Counted from the first letter of the stretch, positions 1 through 9,606 are shown. The stretch: 46,533 nucleotides of DNA from Chara braunii (GCA_003427395.1 BFEA01001128.1:18511-65043); one strand, 5' to 3'. Translations and numbers: made by a program. Notes: generated from the letters alone by a model not told the origin.

Positions 1-540
1 TGATGATGATCATAATAATGATGATGTTGATGGTGATGTCAGTAATGATGATGATGATGATGATGAAGATGATGATGCACAGCGCCCTATGATGACTACA
101 AGATGATGATGGTGTGATGACGAGCACCTTGGATGATAACCTAAAGATGATGATGATGATGATGATGATGAAGATGATGATAATGATGATGATGATGATG
201 ATGAGCAACGTCCTATGATGACGTCAAGCTTTGCCAACCGTGCCGTATGATGGAGAGATATTTGTCGATGGAGATACAACAATGAGTGACGAGCAGCGCC
301 CCTGATGCACGGCTCCTTGATAATAGTGATGATATTAGCGCCGAACAGGAGTGAAGACATACGCCTTGATGATGATGACGAGCAGTACCCTGATGCTGAT
401 GATAGTGATGACGAGCGCCCTGATGATGATGACAAACCATTACCGTGATGATGCTGTCAAATCACGCCCTGTTGATGATGATGGTGAAGAGCAGCACTCT
501 AATGATGATGACACCGATGCTGGTGCTGGTGGTGATCAAC
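1..540. repeat. interrupted ATG/GAT trinucleotide satellite
   Basis: The first ~540 bases are dominated by GATGAT runs broken by short non-repeat segments that themselves recur (for example variants of 'gagcagcgccctgatgatg'). Open frames on both strands here only encode poly-Ser/His/Met/Asp and are products of the repeat, so I do not call genes. Confidence 0.9.
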
Positions 541-593
541 AAGAGTGCCGCAGATGGCAGAGATGTATACAAAACCGCAAAACGTCAATCCCG

Positions 594-748
594 GTGGGAC
601 CCGGTTTCCAGCAGGTGATGCTCCCCACCAATAGACGGAGCGGCCCGCCAGGCAAAACCTCAATCCCGGTGGTTCTCTTACCACCACCAGGATGGAGGTC
701 TTGCACGAGGGCCTTTGTGAAAAAAAAAAAAAAAAAAAAAAAAAAAAA
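594..748 (+). mobile_element. SINE family A, copy 1, with poly-A tail
   Basis: The unit begins near 'gtgggacccggtttccagc', contains the core 'ctccccaccaatagac', then an 'aatcccggtggttctc' segment, and ends in a 29-base A run at 720-748. The same ~140-bp unit recurs at 1306-1363 (reverse), 3775-3985 (reverse), 9905-9984 and 9995-10151. A fixed 3' end plus A tail in both orientations is what a retroposed SINE shows. I cannot identify a tRNA-like head in this family. Confidence 0.75.
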
Positions 749-821
749 CGGTCAGTATCTCTTAATTCGTTGCAAATGGGACCTAGCCCCTAAACGCCCT
801 TGAAAATTGCTAGGGTAACCA

Positions 822-985
822 ACTGGCCTAGCTCAGTTGGTACACCCAAGAACTGTTGAAATACAGACCCAAGTTCGAATCCAGAAACAATAAGATGACC
901 AGAATAAATCATTTTGAATTAGCTGGGGCCGGTCAGTTCAACGATGGTATCTCAAGGTCGTCGCCCTTTTTTTTTTTTTAATAAA
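822..985 (+). mobile_element. tRNA-derived SINE
   Basis: A canonical RNA polymerase III A box (tagctcagttgg, 829-840) is followed 32 bases on by a B box (agttcgaatcc, 872-882). The tRNA-like head has no clean anticodon or acceptor stem and runs into an unrelated body that ends at a T-rich stretch near 970. This fits a SINE derived from a tRNA, not a functional tRNA gene. Confidence 0.65.
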
Positions 986-1177
986 AAGAACTTGCTAGTG
1001 TGCAGGTGGGGGCTAACAAACTCAAGAAATGCGAAAATGTAACACCATGACACCAAGTCCCAGCGTCACGTAGAACTATGTGGCAGAGGCAAATGATGCG
1101 AATGCATTCACAAAACTCCTTTCTTGCAGCGAGGCCCTTAGCCTTTTTATTTATTTATTTTTAGGCCCTTAGGGCCT

Positions 1178-1250
1178 GATCCCACTTCTTATAGGCGAGC
1201 CACTTTTCGGTAAATTTTGGGATCCCACCTTTTTTTTTTTGCAAAAAACA
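1178..1250. repeat. fragment with GATCCCAC motifs related to the 2883-3245 MITE
   Basis: Two direct copies of the motif GATCCCACYT (1178-1187 and 1221-1230) match the terminal sequence of the MITE at 2883-3245. There is no inverted partner here, so this is at best a rearranged or decayed fragment. The rest of 986-1300 shows nothing else I can name. Confidence 0.35.
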
Positions 1251-1305
1251 GCCCGACCTGACGCTAGAGGTGCTGGTAAGAGCAGACACCACTAGCGCAG
1301 TCACG

Positions 1306-1363
1306 GAGGCTCCATCTATTGGTGGGGAGCAGCACCTGCTGGAAAACGGGTCCAGCGTCCCTT
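1306..1363 (-). mobile_element. SINE family A, copy 2, fragment
   Basis: The reverse complement matches the first ~58 bases of SINE family A ('ctccatctattggtggggag' on the plus strand). The 3' part and tail are missing. From 1364 to 1750 I see only unassigned sequence. Confidence 0.65.
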
Positions 1364-1751
1364 GACATGGTAATCATTCAATTATGTATACAAAGTTTGT
1401 GAAGATTTGTAATCTGTATGCGTAATAGGATGTGTGATGTTGAGCAGCATTGATCGCCCCCCCAGGAGGGGATTAACTACTCGTAAACCATACCTTCGTT
1501 ACCCTATCCTGCTCCACCCGTCCATCGCAGCATAAACCATTCAACAACACACAGGCGGGGGGGAATACACGACAGGAACAGGAACCTAGATTAGCGACCC
1601 CATCCCTCCTAACAGACATTCGCGTCGAGCAACCTAGAAAACAAGCGTCCTACATGGCATAGCAATCGTCCATGTCGACCAAAGATGACAACAGAAAACC
1701 TAACCAATCCCTGAGTGGAATTGCGGACCGGGCAACTCCTCACGCAACGAA

Positions 1752-2630
1752 CTACCCCACGCCCATCCTTTGCCAAACAGCAGCTCCGAACGCCCCACCG
1801 CTTCCACGCTCAATCTCCATATCCTCCTTGGCCTCATCGCCATAACCATGACTATTATTGCAGCTGTGATTATCATCAGCGCTATCATTGTAAGTGACGC
1901 CGGCAATCCCAATAGCACCATTAGTGTCTATGATCTCTTTCTTATCGATTTCATCTCCACAGTTATCGCTCGTTGCCCCAAAAAAACTGTGGTTGATGTC
2001 TTTGATGTAATTGTTATCTTCGAACTGATTGTTGTCATTGTTGTTTTTGTTGGCACCATCGTCTGTGTTATCGCCACCACCGCGGCTGTTGATGATGTCT
2101 TTGTCATCATAATCATTGCAGTCGTTATTGATGTTGAGGCTATTGTTGCCTCTGTCAATGATGTCGTTGTTATCGTTGTCGTTGCATTCGTTGTCGTTGT
2201 AGAATCTGTTGTTGCCGCTGATTTTCTCAATTGTTGTCGCAGGCGATGTCGGCGTCAATCCGTCGGAGCCGCCCTGCAATCCTATCTCCAAAGTAGCACA
2301 ACGCTCCTGCCCTATCCTGAAGATGTCGTAGCATACATGCATGAGCAGGCCAGCCCGATGCCAGTCCACAAACTCATCGAGTGGAGGGGCCGGCCCCTCC
2401 AACTCCCAAATAATATCAAGCATGGCCTGCATCTTGTCCTCCAGCCATGGCGCCAGCGAAACCGTCCCCCCTACAGTCCCTAGCTGACCCCCCTGGCTCG
2501 AAAGCAGAATATCCACGACCTCATGCAGACGGCGACCTCCATCTTCAACAATCTGCAATCACTCAGCCGCACCCTGCCGTAAGTCTTCATCGGAATCCAT
2601 GCCGTTCTTGTCGTCCCAAAAACGCGCCAT
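1752..2630 (-). pseudogene. hypothetical Asn/Asp-rich protein, interrupted by one in-frame stop
   Basis: A minus-strand reading frame opens with ATG at 2630, runs 23 codons, meets a single TGA at 2559-2561 and continues in the same frame for ~268 codons. The N-terminal half looks like ordinary globular protein (motifs WLEDKMQAMLDIIWELEG and HVCYDIFRIGQ). The C-terminal half is a low-complexity Asn/Asp tract encoded by GTT/GTC-like trinucleotide DNA, followed by a short Gly/Ala/Glu-rich end. I know of no matching family. It lies just downstream, on the same strand, of the MITE-interrupted frame at 2653-3383, so both may be pieces of one gene, with a frameshift between them near 2640. The in-frame TGA could be read as a mutated TGG or CGA. 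Decayed host gene is my best reading; a spurious ORF is the alternative. Confidence 0.4.
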
Positions 2631-2652
2631 CAGATCTCTTCAAGTAGACGCC

Positions 2653-3379
2653 TCACGCTAACGTACTGTCTCCTAGTGTACGTGGCGGAATATCCACCAT
2701 CGCCTGAGCAGATGCCAGGCGGACACCACAGTGACCAGGAACAGCTACTGTCCCAGTCCACGGAGTATGGCTGAGCTGCACCAGCCGGTTCGTAGCGCAG
2801 GTCAGCGCCTTAAAAAGCGTCAACGCGTTTCCCAATCCCGGGTCTGGAAGACATAGCAGATCCAATGAATGGATCTCCTTGGGATCCCACTTCTTTCCGC
2901 AAGAGCCGGAGGTGGCCCTGTTTTTTCGAAGAAGTGGAAACAGCCTAGTATGTGGCAGTGCGAGCATGATTTGAGGACCCGTAGTTCTTTCAAAAAACAA
3001 AAGACGCCACCCCCGTACCCTGCACCGTGAAAGAAGGAGCCATTTATTTTTTCTTCCTTTTTGTTTTTCCCTGATGTGCAGGCCGTTGGATCCTCGAGGT
3101 GCCACAAGATAGTGCCGCTCCGTTAGGAAAACTCCCGCAGAAGTAAAGTATGTGGGATCCAAATTTTATAACACGGAGCGAGCAGGCCGGACCCTGGAAA
3201 ACCAGTTCCTTTAGCTTTCTTCCCAAAAAGAAAAGAGGTGGGATCAGCCCCTTGGCCTCATCTTCAGTTCTAGGTGGCTTGCCACATCTTGCATTTCGGG
3301 GGCCCCGAAGTTGAGGATGTTCCGCTGAATCCCCTGAGCCGATTGCATCCCAAGAGCCTGGATCAATGAATTGTGCTCT

Positions 3380-3383
<4 letters not shown>
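2653..3383 (-). pseudogene. hypothetical reading frame split by a MITE insertion
   Basis: On the minus strand a protein-like frame runs from about 3383 (...HNSLIQALGMQSAQG...) to 3256. It stops at the inserted element at 2883-3245 and resumes at 2872 (...HSLDLLCLPDPGLGN...), ending with TGA near 2653. If the element and one copy of its 10-bp target duplication are ignored, the two halves fall in the same frame. The product is unrecognised: ~115 residues, Leu/Gln-rich at the start. Upstream it runs into the CT/GT microsatellite. It is probably an exon of the gene whose later part is at 1752-2630. Confidence 0.4.
2883..3245. mobile_element. MULE-like MITE with imperfect 10-bp target duplication
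   Basis: The 363-bp segment starts with GATCCCACTTCTT and ends with the inverse of GATCCCACCTCTT, i.e. 13-bp terminal inverted repeats with one mismatch. It is flanked by atctccttgg (2873-2882) and agccccttgg (3246-3255), identical at 8 of 10 positions. A 9-11 bp duplication is typical of Mutator-like elements. There is no transposase frame inside, so it would be non-autonomous. Confidence 0.6.

Positions 3384-3451
<68 letters not shown>
3382..3451. repeat. compound (CT)n(GT)n microsatellite
   Basis: About 16 CT units (3382-3414) run directly into about 18 GT units (3415-3451). Confidence 0.98.
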
Positions 3452-3453
<2 letters not shown>

Positions 3454-3466
3454 AAAAGTTATGAAC

Positions 3467-3771
3467 CTCCCCGAGAAGAAACCTTTGTATTCATTTTCCC
3501 CTCAACGGTGCAAAAAGTGCCGCAGGTCCAAAAATGACTTTTCGGGTCATTTTTGCACCCTGGCTGGGCCGGTACACCCGCTGCGCAAAAATAGTGTTTT
3601 ACAGGGTTGGAAAATGATGCCAAAAGTCATGTTGGGGCCGTCGGCACTTCTGTGCAAAAATTGCGGGAAAGTGTTTTACAGGGTCGAAAAATGATGCCAA
3701 AAGTCATGTTGGGGCCTTCGGCACTTCTTGCCCCGTTGGGGGTGAGATGAATACAAAGGTCTCGTCGCGGG

Positions 3772-3774
<3 letters not shown>
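3467..3774. mobile_element. 308-bp MITE with ~55-bp terminal inverted repeats
   Basis: The left end (ctccccgagaagaaacc, 3467 on) and the inverse of the right end (ctccccgcgacgagacc, ending at 3774) match over about 55 bp, down to 'gcaagaagtgcc'. Inside, a ~60-bp block containing 'atgatgccaaaagtcatg' is repeated (about 3592-3652 and 3670-3728). No target duplication is visible because the right border abuts the poly-T of a SINE. No protein is encoded. Confidence 0.65.
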
Positions 3775-3832
<58 letters not shown>

Positions 3833-3985
3833 NTTTTTTTTTTCAAAGCCCCTTTGTCAGCCCTCTATCCCAGCGGTGGTAAGAGAACCGCCGGAATTGA
3901 GGGTCTCTTTGTCAGGCTGCTCCATCTATTGGTGGGGAGCGGCACCTGCTGGGAATCAGGCCCTGGCCCCAGCGTGCCATTGAAA
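3775..3985 (-). mobile_element. SINE family A, copy 3, with very long tail
   Basis: A reverse-oriented copy with a ~65-base T run (3775-3842, with one N at 3833), followed by the full unit: 'agccctctatcccagcggtgg', then 'ctccatctattggtggggag', ending near 'cagcgtgcc'. The tail joins the right end of the MITE at 3774 exactly, suggesting insertion at or next to its border. Confidence 0.75.
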
Positions 3986-4034
3986 CATCATGAGGCACAG
4001 AGTTCTTCTGTTTGTTTTCCTAGGGCTGTGGGCA

Positions 4035-4445
4035 TTTTTGTTTTCACCCTGGGGCTCCCTTTTCCCTGGAGCTGCTGATATCTCCTGACCCTTGTCAGAG
4101 CACCACTTTTCTGTTGGCCCAGCCCTTTTTGTGCAGCCTCCCTGGTTGTAGTGGCGATGTGTCATCCCTTTCATAAGGTCTTATAAGCCCTAAACCCTCT
4201 GAGGACCCTTACAGTCATCTCACTCCACCGCTGCTAACCCCCAGCGCCCCATTGGATTCCATTCGTGGCCGGGGGGTCCCTTTTTCCTTGGTTCTGCTGA
4301 TAACTGCCAACAACTGTCCCTGGATCTGCTAACAACTCCGAACATCTGTCGGCCGGTCACTTATCTGTTGCCTCAGCCCTGTTGTGCTGCCCCCCTAATT
4401 GTCGTTATACTGTGTTGTGCCTTTAAACCCTAAACCCTCCGTGAA
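4035..4445. repeat. diverged tandem duplication of ~200 bp
   Basis: Blocks at about 4040-4200 and 4265-4440 share order and wording: 'ccctttttcc', '...gctgctgata', 'cttttctgttggcccagccct' or 'cttatctgttgcctcagccct', 'gtgctgcc', and 'ccctaaaccctc'. I see no coding content. From 4446 to 4956 there is only low-confidence LINE 3' flank. Confidence 0.5.
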
Positions 4446-4956
4446 CCTATGCCTCCGTCTCGCGGAGGTGGAAAACACTGCTACACTGGAAGATAGGGGG
4501 AGAGGACCCAGGACCGTAATAGGGGGGGTGAATCATGAGGTGGAGGTAGTGGAGGTCGTGCCATGAACAGATGTGGGCTCTGAGGCCAGCTGTCACTACT
4601 TCTGAAAGAGACTATGCCCCTACTTTCCGATTTATATTCCGAGTCTTTGGATAGGTGAACAAGATCTGCGCTATGAAGAGAGTGGCCGGATGGGCCAGGT
4701 TTTTTTACCAGCTTCCTGAATGGCTGAGCCTACTCCCGTATCGCACACCTCCGAGTATCTGTTGTTACTTGATGAAGAGCTGCGGTATGGCGATCTGGAG
4801 TGGCTGACCCTATGAGCTTCACCTTGTAGTTCCTCGGAAATGGAGATTTTCCATAACCGGCTTCTGATGAAGATGGGGGAGATAGATCGGCTCCAGATGG
4901 GGAAGGGGGATTCCGAAGCGGAGCGGGGGCAGAGGAGGGGGAGGGGGGGAGTGGGG

Positions 4957-6135
4957 TCATTGGTGGACAAGAACGAAGGAGGGGGGGGTGGAAGCGGAAG
5001 GGACTGGGAATTCTGCAGGGGATCTAAAGGGCCAGCTTCTTTCCTCCTTTCTCCAGTGCTTCCATTGAATTTGGGAATCTTCAATGCCGGCGAAGATCTT
5101 TCCAGGTCCCAGCCGTTGTTCGGAGAACTGGGTTGTAGCTGCCTCCATTTTCTGTTTTTTAATTGTGTCTGTCAGGAGCGGGTTGTCTTCTATTGCTTTT
5201 TTTATAATAGACAGTCTGTTCCATGCCGCTTTCGTTGTAATGTGCGGGTAGTCCGCTATGTGCTCCTTGGCTTGGATGAAGCCGAAGTTATTGGCGTGCC
5301 TTTCGAATGAGCAACGTGCCCTCCAGACTATCAAGTGCAGTTCTACGCTGAGGCTCGTTATTTGGAATAGGTTTGCCTCGTACGGGGACCACACGGGGGG
5401 AGTAGCAGTGTGTTTTCCCAGGAGGGGCAGTGGCAGATCCCACGGGTACCAAGATCCTGTCATCATATTCCAGGCCGTGTCCCACCATCTCCAGATTTGG
5501 GTGGCCATCGGACAGGCCAGGAGGCAGTGTTCCATTGTGGCTCTCAGGGGTTGGGCCGACCTGCCGCAGTATCTGCAAATGGGAGAGAGATGTCCCTTCT
5601 GCTCCAGCTGTCTGGATACAACCCAGTCTGGAGTAGGGAGGCAGCAATGCAAAATTTGCCATTGGAGGGCTCTATGTGACGTGGGCATCATGTGTGCATA
5701 GTGTGCCCATTTGAAGTCGGACCAGTCAATCGTGAGGAACACTGAGTCCCTCTCCCATCTGTTTTGGATTACTTGGGCTACAAGATGTTTTTTGTGCAGC
5801 ACGCGGTACCCCTGTTTGACTGTGTATTGCCACAGTATTTGTGACTTGGTTTCCCCTATTCTTGGCCATTCCCAATCGGCAGGATCGAAGGGGAGCACGC
5901 AGATGGGGGTGGCAGGCTCAAATGCGTGATAAGTATGGTCTGGACCTTCAAAAACTCGGATTCTAATCAGGCCGGCCCAGTTAACCGTTTCGTCATCACC
6001 CTCGGACCTCTGTAATGGGGACCATCTGGCTTGTTGGTCCGTTATTTGATAGGCTTGAAGGCTGACATCGTTTACCTTTTTGTCCACCACTTGCCATACC
6101 ATCGTCTTGCCGAGGAGGCTCTTGTAGTGCACCAC
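4957..6135 (-). CDS. LINE ORF2 C-terminal region with CCHC zinc-binding motif
   Basis: The 392-residue frame is contiguous and in frame with the block above after one TAG. It contains a zf-RVT-type zinc-binding region: HYAHMMPTSHRALQWQILH, then C-R-Y-C followed by H-C-L-L-A-C (a Cx2C...Hx4C arrangement), and the typical tail PMATQIWRWWDTAW. The C-terminus is Pro/Ser-rich and ends in ...PPSFVLVHQ. The domain probably helps bind the RNA or target DNA. The ATG of the predicted start is really an internal GTG; the true protein is continuous with RT. A related 3' piece is on the opposite strand at 8934-9606. Confidence 0.8.
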   Translation of the reverse strand: MVHYKSLLGKTMVWQVVDKKVNDVSLQAYQITDQQARWSPLQRSEGDDETVNWAGLIRIRVFEGPDHTYHAFEPATPICVLPFDPADWEWPRIGETKSQILWQYTVKQGYRVLHKKHLVAQVIQNRWERDSVFLTIDWSDFKWAHYAHMMPTSHRALQWQILHCCLPTPDWVVSRQLEQKGHLSPICRYCGRSAQPLRATMEHCLLACPMATQIWRWWDTAWNMMTGSWYPWDLPLPLLGKHTATPPVWSPYEANLFQITSLSVELHLIVWRARCSFERHANNFGFIQAKEHIADYPHITTKAAWNRLSIIKKAIEDNPLLTDTIKKQKMEAATTQFSEQRLGPGKIFAGIEDSQIQWKHWRKEERSWPFRSPAEFPVPSASTPPSFVLVHQ

Positions 6136-6138
6136 CTA

Positions 6139-6950
6139 GTCATGTTTTTTAATCGTTGGACCCTTTTTCAGTCGAGCAAGCCAAGCGAGGGGGATGGTCG
6201 TTTGGATGGACTCCAGTTTCTCAGTCCTTCGTTGGACATGTTTGAGTTCAACTCGGTCTTTCAGTTGTTCTTCAGTTTTCCATTGGCCCTTTCTGTTGTC
6301 CCATATGTCCCCTATCGTCAAGATTCCTCTGGCTACCCATGGACGCCAATGGGATCCTACTGCAAGTTGTAGCGGGGTTCTGTTGACGTCTAGAATACTC
6401 GGGTTTCCAAAGAGAGACTGCCTTCTTATTTCCTGCCAGCGTGGTTGAGGGGGGAGAGGGGAGGGGCCCATTATCCTCCACAGTTTGATGAGATTCGGCC
6501 AGTCTGAGAGCGGATCGTTAACTGTGTCTCTTCTGGTCTGGATTTGTGGAGAGTCATCCCCTTCGTTTGCAGGTGGGCCGGGTACGGATCAGGCGGCGTT
6601 TGTGAACCACTGCAAGGGGTGTACCGTTTTTTCAACGAGGGAGGGGGGTGTCAGGTTGGCAATTTGGATCATTGCATCTTGCGCCCACTGGATTTCATTA
6701 CCCAGAAGGATTCGGATAATGACTTTAAATGAAAGGGTCCTCAATTGGTTCTCCGGTTCTAGCACTGTCAACCCTCCACGCGCCCCAGACTGGGCAATGT
6801 ATTTGCATGTCACTCTGGATATGAAAGTTTGATCTTCGTGGTCATTTTTTCAAATATAGGTTGCTGCTGCCGTTCTCAGTTGTTGCAGGTGCTTGGGGTG
6901 GATCGGCCAGCATGCCGCCTTGTACCAAATGGCGGAGAAGATTGCCGTGT
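6139..6950 (-). pseudogene. LINE ORF2 connector between RT and zinc region
   Basis: Reading down from about 6950 on the minus strand in one frame gives ALTINTAIFSAIWYKAACW, then a stop near 6860, then CKYIAQSGARGGLTVLEPEN. A TGA at 6589-6591 follows, then a frame through WRPWVARGILTIGDIWD ending with TAG at 6136-6138, directly before the next block. These motifs match the region between RT thumb and zinc finger in plant LINEs. The stops show that the element is dead. Confidence 0.65.
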
Positions 6951-7963
6951 TAATTGTCAGGGCCCTCCATCGCTAGCAAGGCGGAGGTATGGAGGCCTTT
7001 CCATCTTGCTAGCGATGCCAGGGCGTCCTCCACCAACGAAGCCCCATGGTCCCTCGGGGGGCCCTGTGCCATAAGTCTGACTCCCAATATCCAGATTGCT
7101 TCCTCCTTTCGTTTCCACAAGATGGCTGGCTCCGGCGGGGGGGCGTCACCCCTGGGGTGCAGCCACCACCCCTCAGTCCTTGATCCCCAATTGACTACCA
7201 TATCAGAGGTGACGGAGAAAACTTGAATGATGTGGACAAGGGCATCGATGGAGGATTTGTTGGCCTTTGTAAGCATTGTCAGGTCGTCCACAAACATGGA
7301 GGTCATAGGGATCAGATGGTGGGGGATCTCTGGCACGATTTTCTTTTCTATTTCTGGGTTAGCCCTTATGGATGCTGCCAGTGCTTCCATAACTATCACG
7401 AACAGCTGGGGGGCAATGGGGTCGCCTTGCCTGACTGAGCGTTGGAGGGGGAATGGGTTAGACAAGTGGCCATTCACCATTATGTTGGTTGAGGCTGTGC
7501 GGTGAAGGGTATCCACACATCTACAGATATTCGATCCAAAGTTCATTTTAAGGCGGCATAGATCGAAGAATGTCCAATCGACGTGGCCATATGCCTTCTC
7601 AAAGTCGATGAAGAGGACTGCCGCTTCCTTACCTCTCTGGCGTGCGTATTTGACCGTCTCATTCACCAGCAAAATGCTGTCTTGTATATTCCTTTCCGAG
7701 ATAAAGCCGGACTGGTCCGGGTGTATGAGGTGTTTCATGTTGGGTAGCATACATCTCGTCAGTGCCTTGGCTACCATTTTGTAGGGCACCGGCAGCAGTG
7801 TTATCGGCCTATGGTTCCTGATCTCATTCCTTGCTCCCTTTTTGTAGATCAGGGTGGTGACCCCCTGGTTTAGAAGATCTCCACTGCAGACGTACCCTCC
7901 ATGAGGACTGTGTTTATGTAATCCATGAGATCGATGCCAAGAAGTCCCCAAGTGGCTATCCAA
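6950..7963 (-). CDS. LINE reverse transcriptase domain
   Basis: The 337-residue frame carries the non-LTR RT signature in order: YKKGARNEIRNHRPITLL (about 40-57), GFISERNIQDSILL (86-99), the catalytic-Asp motif FIDFEKAYGHVDW (118-130), RQGDPIAP (179-186) and the active-site FVDD (224-227). It copies LINE RNA at a nicked target. All three catalytic Asp appear present. The first ~30 residues are not RT-like: the true upstream sequence is in another frame (MDAPVTSSE... at 8058), so a frameshift lies near 7890. Another frameshift near 6955 ends the frame at LLAMEGPDN. The product is therefore not full length. The family is certain; clade assignment to plant L1 is by general likeness only. Confidence 0.85.
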   Translation of the reverse strand: MDSHLGTSWHRSHGLHKHSPHGGYVCSGDLLNQGVTTLIYKKGARNEIRNHRPITLLPVPYKMVAKALTRCMLPNMKHLIHPDQSGFISERNIQDSILLVNETVKYARQRGKEAAVLFIDFEKAYGHVDWTFFDLCRLKMNFGSNICRCVDTLHRTASTNIMVNGHLSNPFPLQRSVRQGDPIAPQLFVIVMEALAASIRANPEIEKKIVPEIPHHLIPMTSMFVDDLTMLTKANKSSIDALVHIIQVFSVTSDMVVNWGSRTEGWWLHPRGDAPPPEPAILWKRKEEAIWILGVRLMAQGPPRDHGASLVEDALASLARWKGLHTSALLAMEGPDN

Positions 7964-8058
7964 AATTCTTTTGGGAAAGAGTTCAGGCCCGGTGTTTTCT
8001 GTTCATCCATCTGTTGGAGGGCAGTGTATATTTCAGAGGAGGTAACCGGAGCGTCCAT
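7870..8058 (-). pseudogene. LINE ORF2 pre-RT segment
   Basis: The 62 residues include LQQMDEQKTPGLNSFPKEFW, the usual 'K-(S/T)PG-DG-P-EF' element found just upstream of LINE RT motif 0/1. The frame is lost by a shift before the YKKGARN motif of the main RT frame. Between 8060 and 8400 I see no further LINE motif; the frames there (e.g. 8033-8341 minus) are unassigned. Confidence 0.7.
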
Positions 8059-8412
8059 TGTTTCTTTTTGGGATTGAGATAGTGTGAGCTGTCACTGTTC
8101 GAATGCTTTTGGAGAGTCCAATAGATGGGCAAAGCTGCTGCAAACAGCCTGCAAACAGCCAGAATTTGAGAGTGCTCAGGCCTGCCCATGGAGCATCCAT
8201 GCGAATTTGCCAGTTGAGAGCAGGTCCTTCCAAACACATCTCGACAGCGGACTGTGCCCAAGTGTGGATGAAAGCACGTCCTAACCCTTCTCGACACAAA
8301 AAAGCTCTTTCAGAAGAGACGAGCCTGCTTACCACCTCCACCGTAGTACACCTTCAGTTAGATCAGATAGCGGGCTGTGGCAGACTGCTTTGTCAGACAC
8401 ATAGAACACATG

Positions 8413-8415
8413 GGA

Positions 8416-8473
<58 letters not shown>

Positions 8474-8474
8474 N

Positions 8475-8565
<91 letters not shown>
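8413..8565. repeat. compound (GT)n(GA)n microsatellite
   Basis: A GT run (about 8418-8509, with an N at 8474) passes directly into a GA run (8509-8564). Confidence 0.98.
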
Positions 8566-8566
<1 letters not shown>

Positions 8567-8719
8567 CGGTGGAGAAAAAAGGGAGGGGAAGAATAATGCA
8601 GACGGAAAGCGCCAACTAGGTATATTTCATTTGCGTCCATATCATATTCTCCCACATCTTACTGTCAGTGACTGAAAAAAATTGCAGCTGTGGAGTTGAA
8701 GGAGACCTATTTGCAGCTA

Positions 8720-8813
8720 CTGTCCTCACCCGAATAGAGCGACCCATCATTATAGCCATATCTGGTTCAACTTTCAGTCTAGGTACAGCGGTGTTGTACT
8801 CGGGTGAAGACGG
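8720..8813. mobile_element. short TIR element, family T, copy A
   Basis: The left end ctgtcctcacccgaata and the inverse of the right end ccgtcttcacccgagta are inverted repeats around a ~50-bp centre with 'cattatagcc' and 'aactttcagtctag'. The same ends occur at 12997-13107 and the same centre in the 13.8-14.2 kb array. Left flank is TA; the right flank is not, so a TA duplication is not proven for this copy. Confidence 0.5.
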
Positions 8814-8933
8814 GTTTATTGCCAGCAGGCAGTTAAAAGATGGGTTGGGTGTTATGAGCGGCTCCAAGGGACAATGGAGTCCCAGAACGGCAACAGAAAC
8901 TAGGGAACAACAATCAGCAAATCCTGTGTGACA

Positions 8934-9606
8934 AGATCGATCAAACGGGATAGCACTCCCATGGTGCCACCGATACTTAGCCGCCTTCCCAGCACAAAAA
9001 AGGAATGAAACCATTGAACACATCTTCATGCAGTGCCCGGTGGCTTTGTTGACATGGCGGTGGTGGGACCGCATCTGGAGAAAAACGATACCAGACACCC
9101 CCTGGCCATGGTCTTGGCAAGCCATACTGGCAGGACATTGCCCGACAATGGAAAATGCCCCTGCCTACGTAAGTAACCTGTATAGCCTGGGTAGACGGTC
9201 GGTCCTATGGGCACTCTGGTGGCAGCGTTGCCTTCTGGTCTTGGAGGGGGTAAAGATTGAGGGCCCTGAATTGACAGGGCAGATAAAGGAATTAGTGCAG
9301 ATGGAGCTCATACGTAGATGGGGTGACCTTAAGCCACAGTTAGAGATCTTTCAGACAGACCGAGATATTAGGAGGTTGGTTACGGATTTCTGCATGGAGT
9401 GGCTGGGCGGCCAACGGGGTGGATGGATGGCGCAAATAGAGTGGACAGGGGATCAGACCGCGGTGTTGAATCAAGAAATCCCAAGGGATTACAAACTCCT
9501 TTTCAATGATTGGACCCACATTGATCCCGCCTTCCCGATGAGACCCTCATCTGATTTCCCAGACCTGTTCCCTCCCCACCCCTCTCTGACAGAAATACTT
9601 GTTTGA
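8934..9606 (+). pseudogene. LINE ORF2 3' fragment, plus strand
   Basis: An uninterrupted frame from about 8934 encodes PWCHRYLAAFPAQKRNETIE, then HIFMQC (Hx4C), then WRWWDRIW, the same zinc-region layout as the LINE at 4957-6135, in the opposite orientation. The C-terminal ~120 residues (through SDFPDLFPPHP) have no motif I can name. There is no RT upstream: the sequence before 8934 is the family T element and unassigned DNA, so this is a 5'-truncated LINE copy. It comes from a different subfamily, as only the core motifs are shared. Confidence 0.75.

Larger units (their letters stand above)
4957..8060 (-). mobile_element. L1-like LINE, 5'-truncated and broken, minus strand
   Basis: Four consecutive minus-strand coding blocks make up the ORF2 of one non-LTR retrotransposon: a pre-RT piece (7870-8058), the reverse transcriptase (6950-7963), a connector (about 6139-6950) and a C-terminal zinc-binding region (4957-6135). 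Frameshifts separate them near 7890 and 6955, and stops interrupt at 6589-6591 and 6136-6138. No endonuclease domain is seen upstream of 8060, so the copy is 5'-truncated. No A tail is obvious below 4957. Confidence 0.85.

Noticed and set aside
829-882. possible tRNA gene
   Set aside because: A and B boxes are good, but acceptor and anticodon stems do not pair; better explained as a SINE head.
1770-2483. 237-residue plus-strand Val/Ile-rich frame resembling a membrane protein
   Set aside because: Antisense reading of the Asn/Asp trinucleotide tract; hydrophobicity comes from GTT/ATT codons.
4184-4440. ccctaaaccct strings resembling plant telomere repeats
   Set aside because: Only two short copies, each within a duplicated ~200-bp block; no tandem telomeric array.
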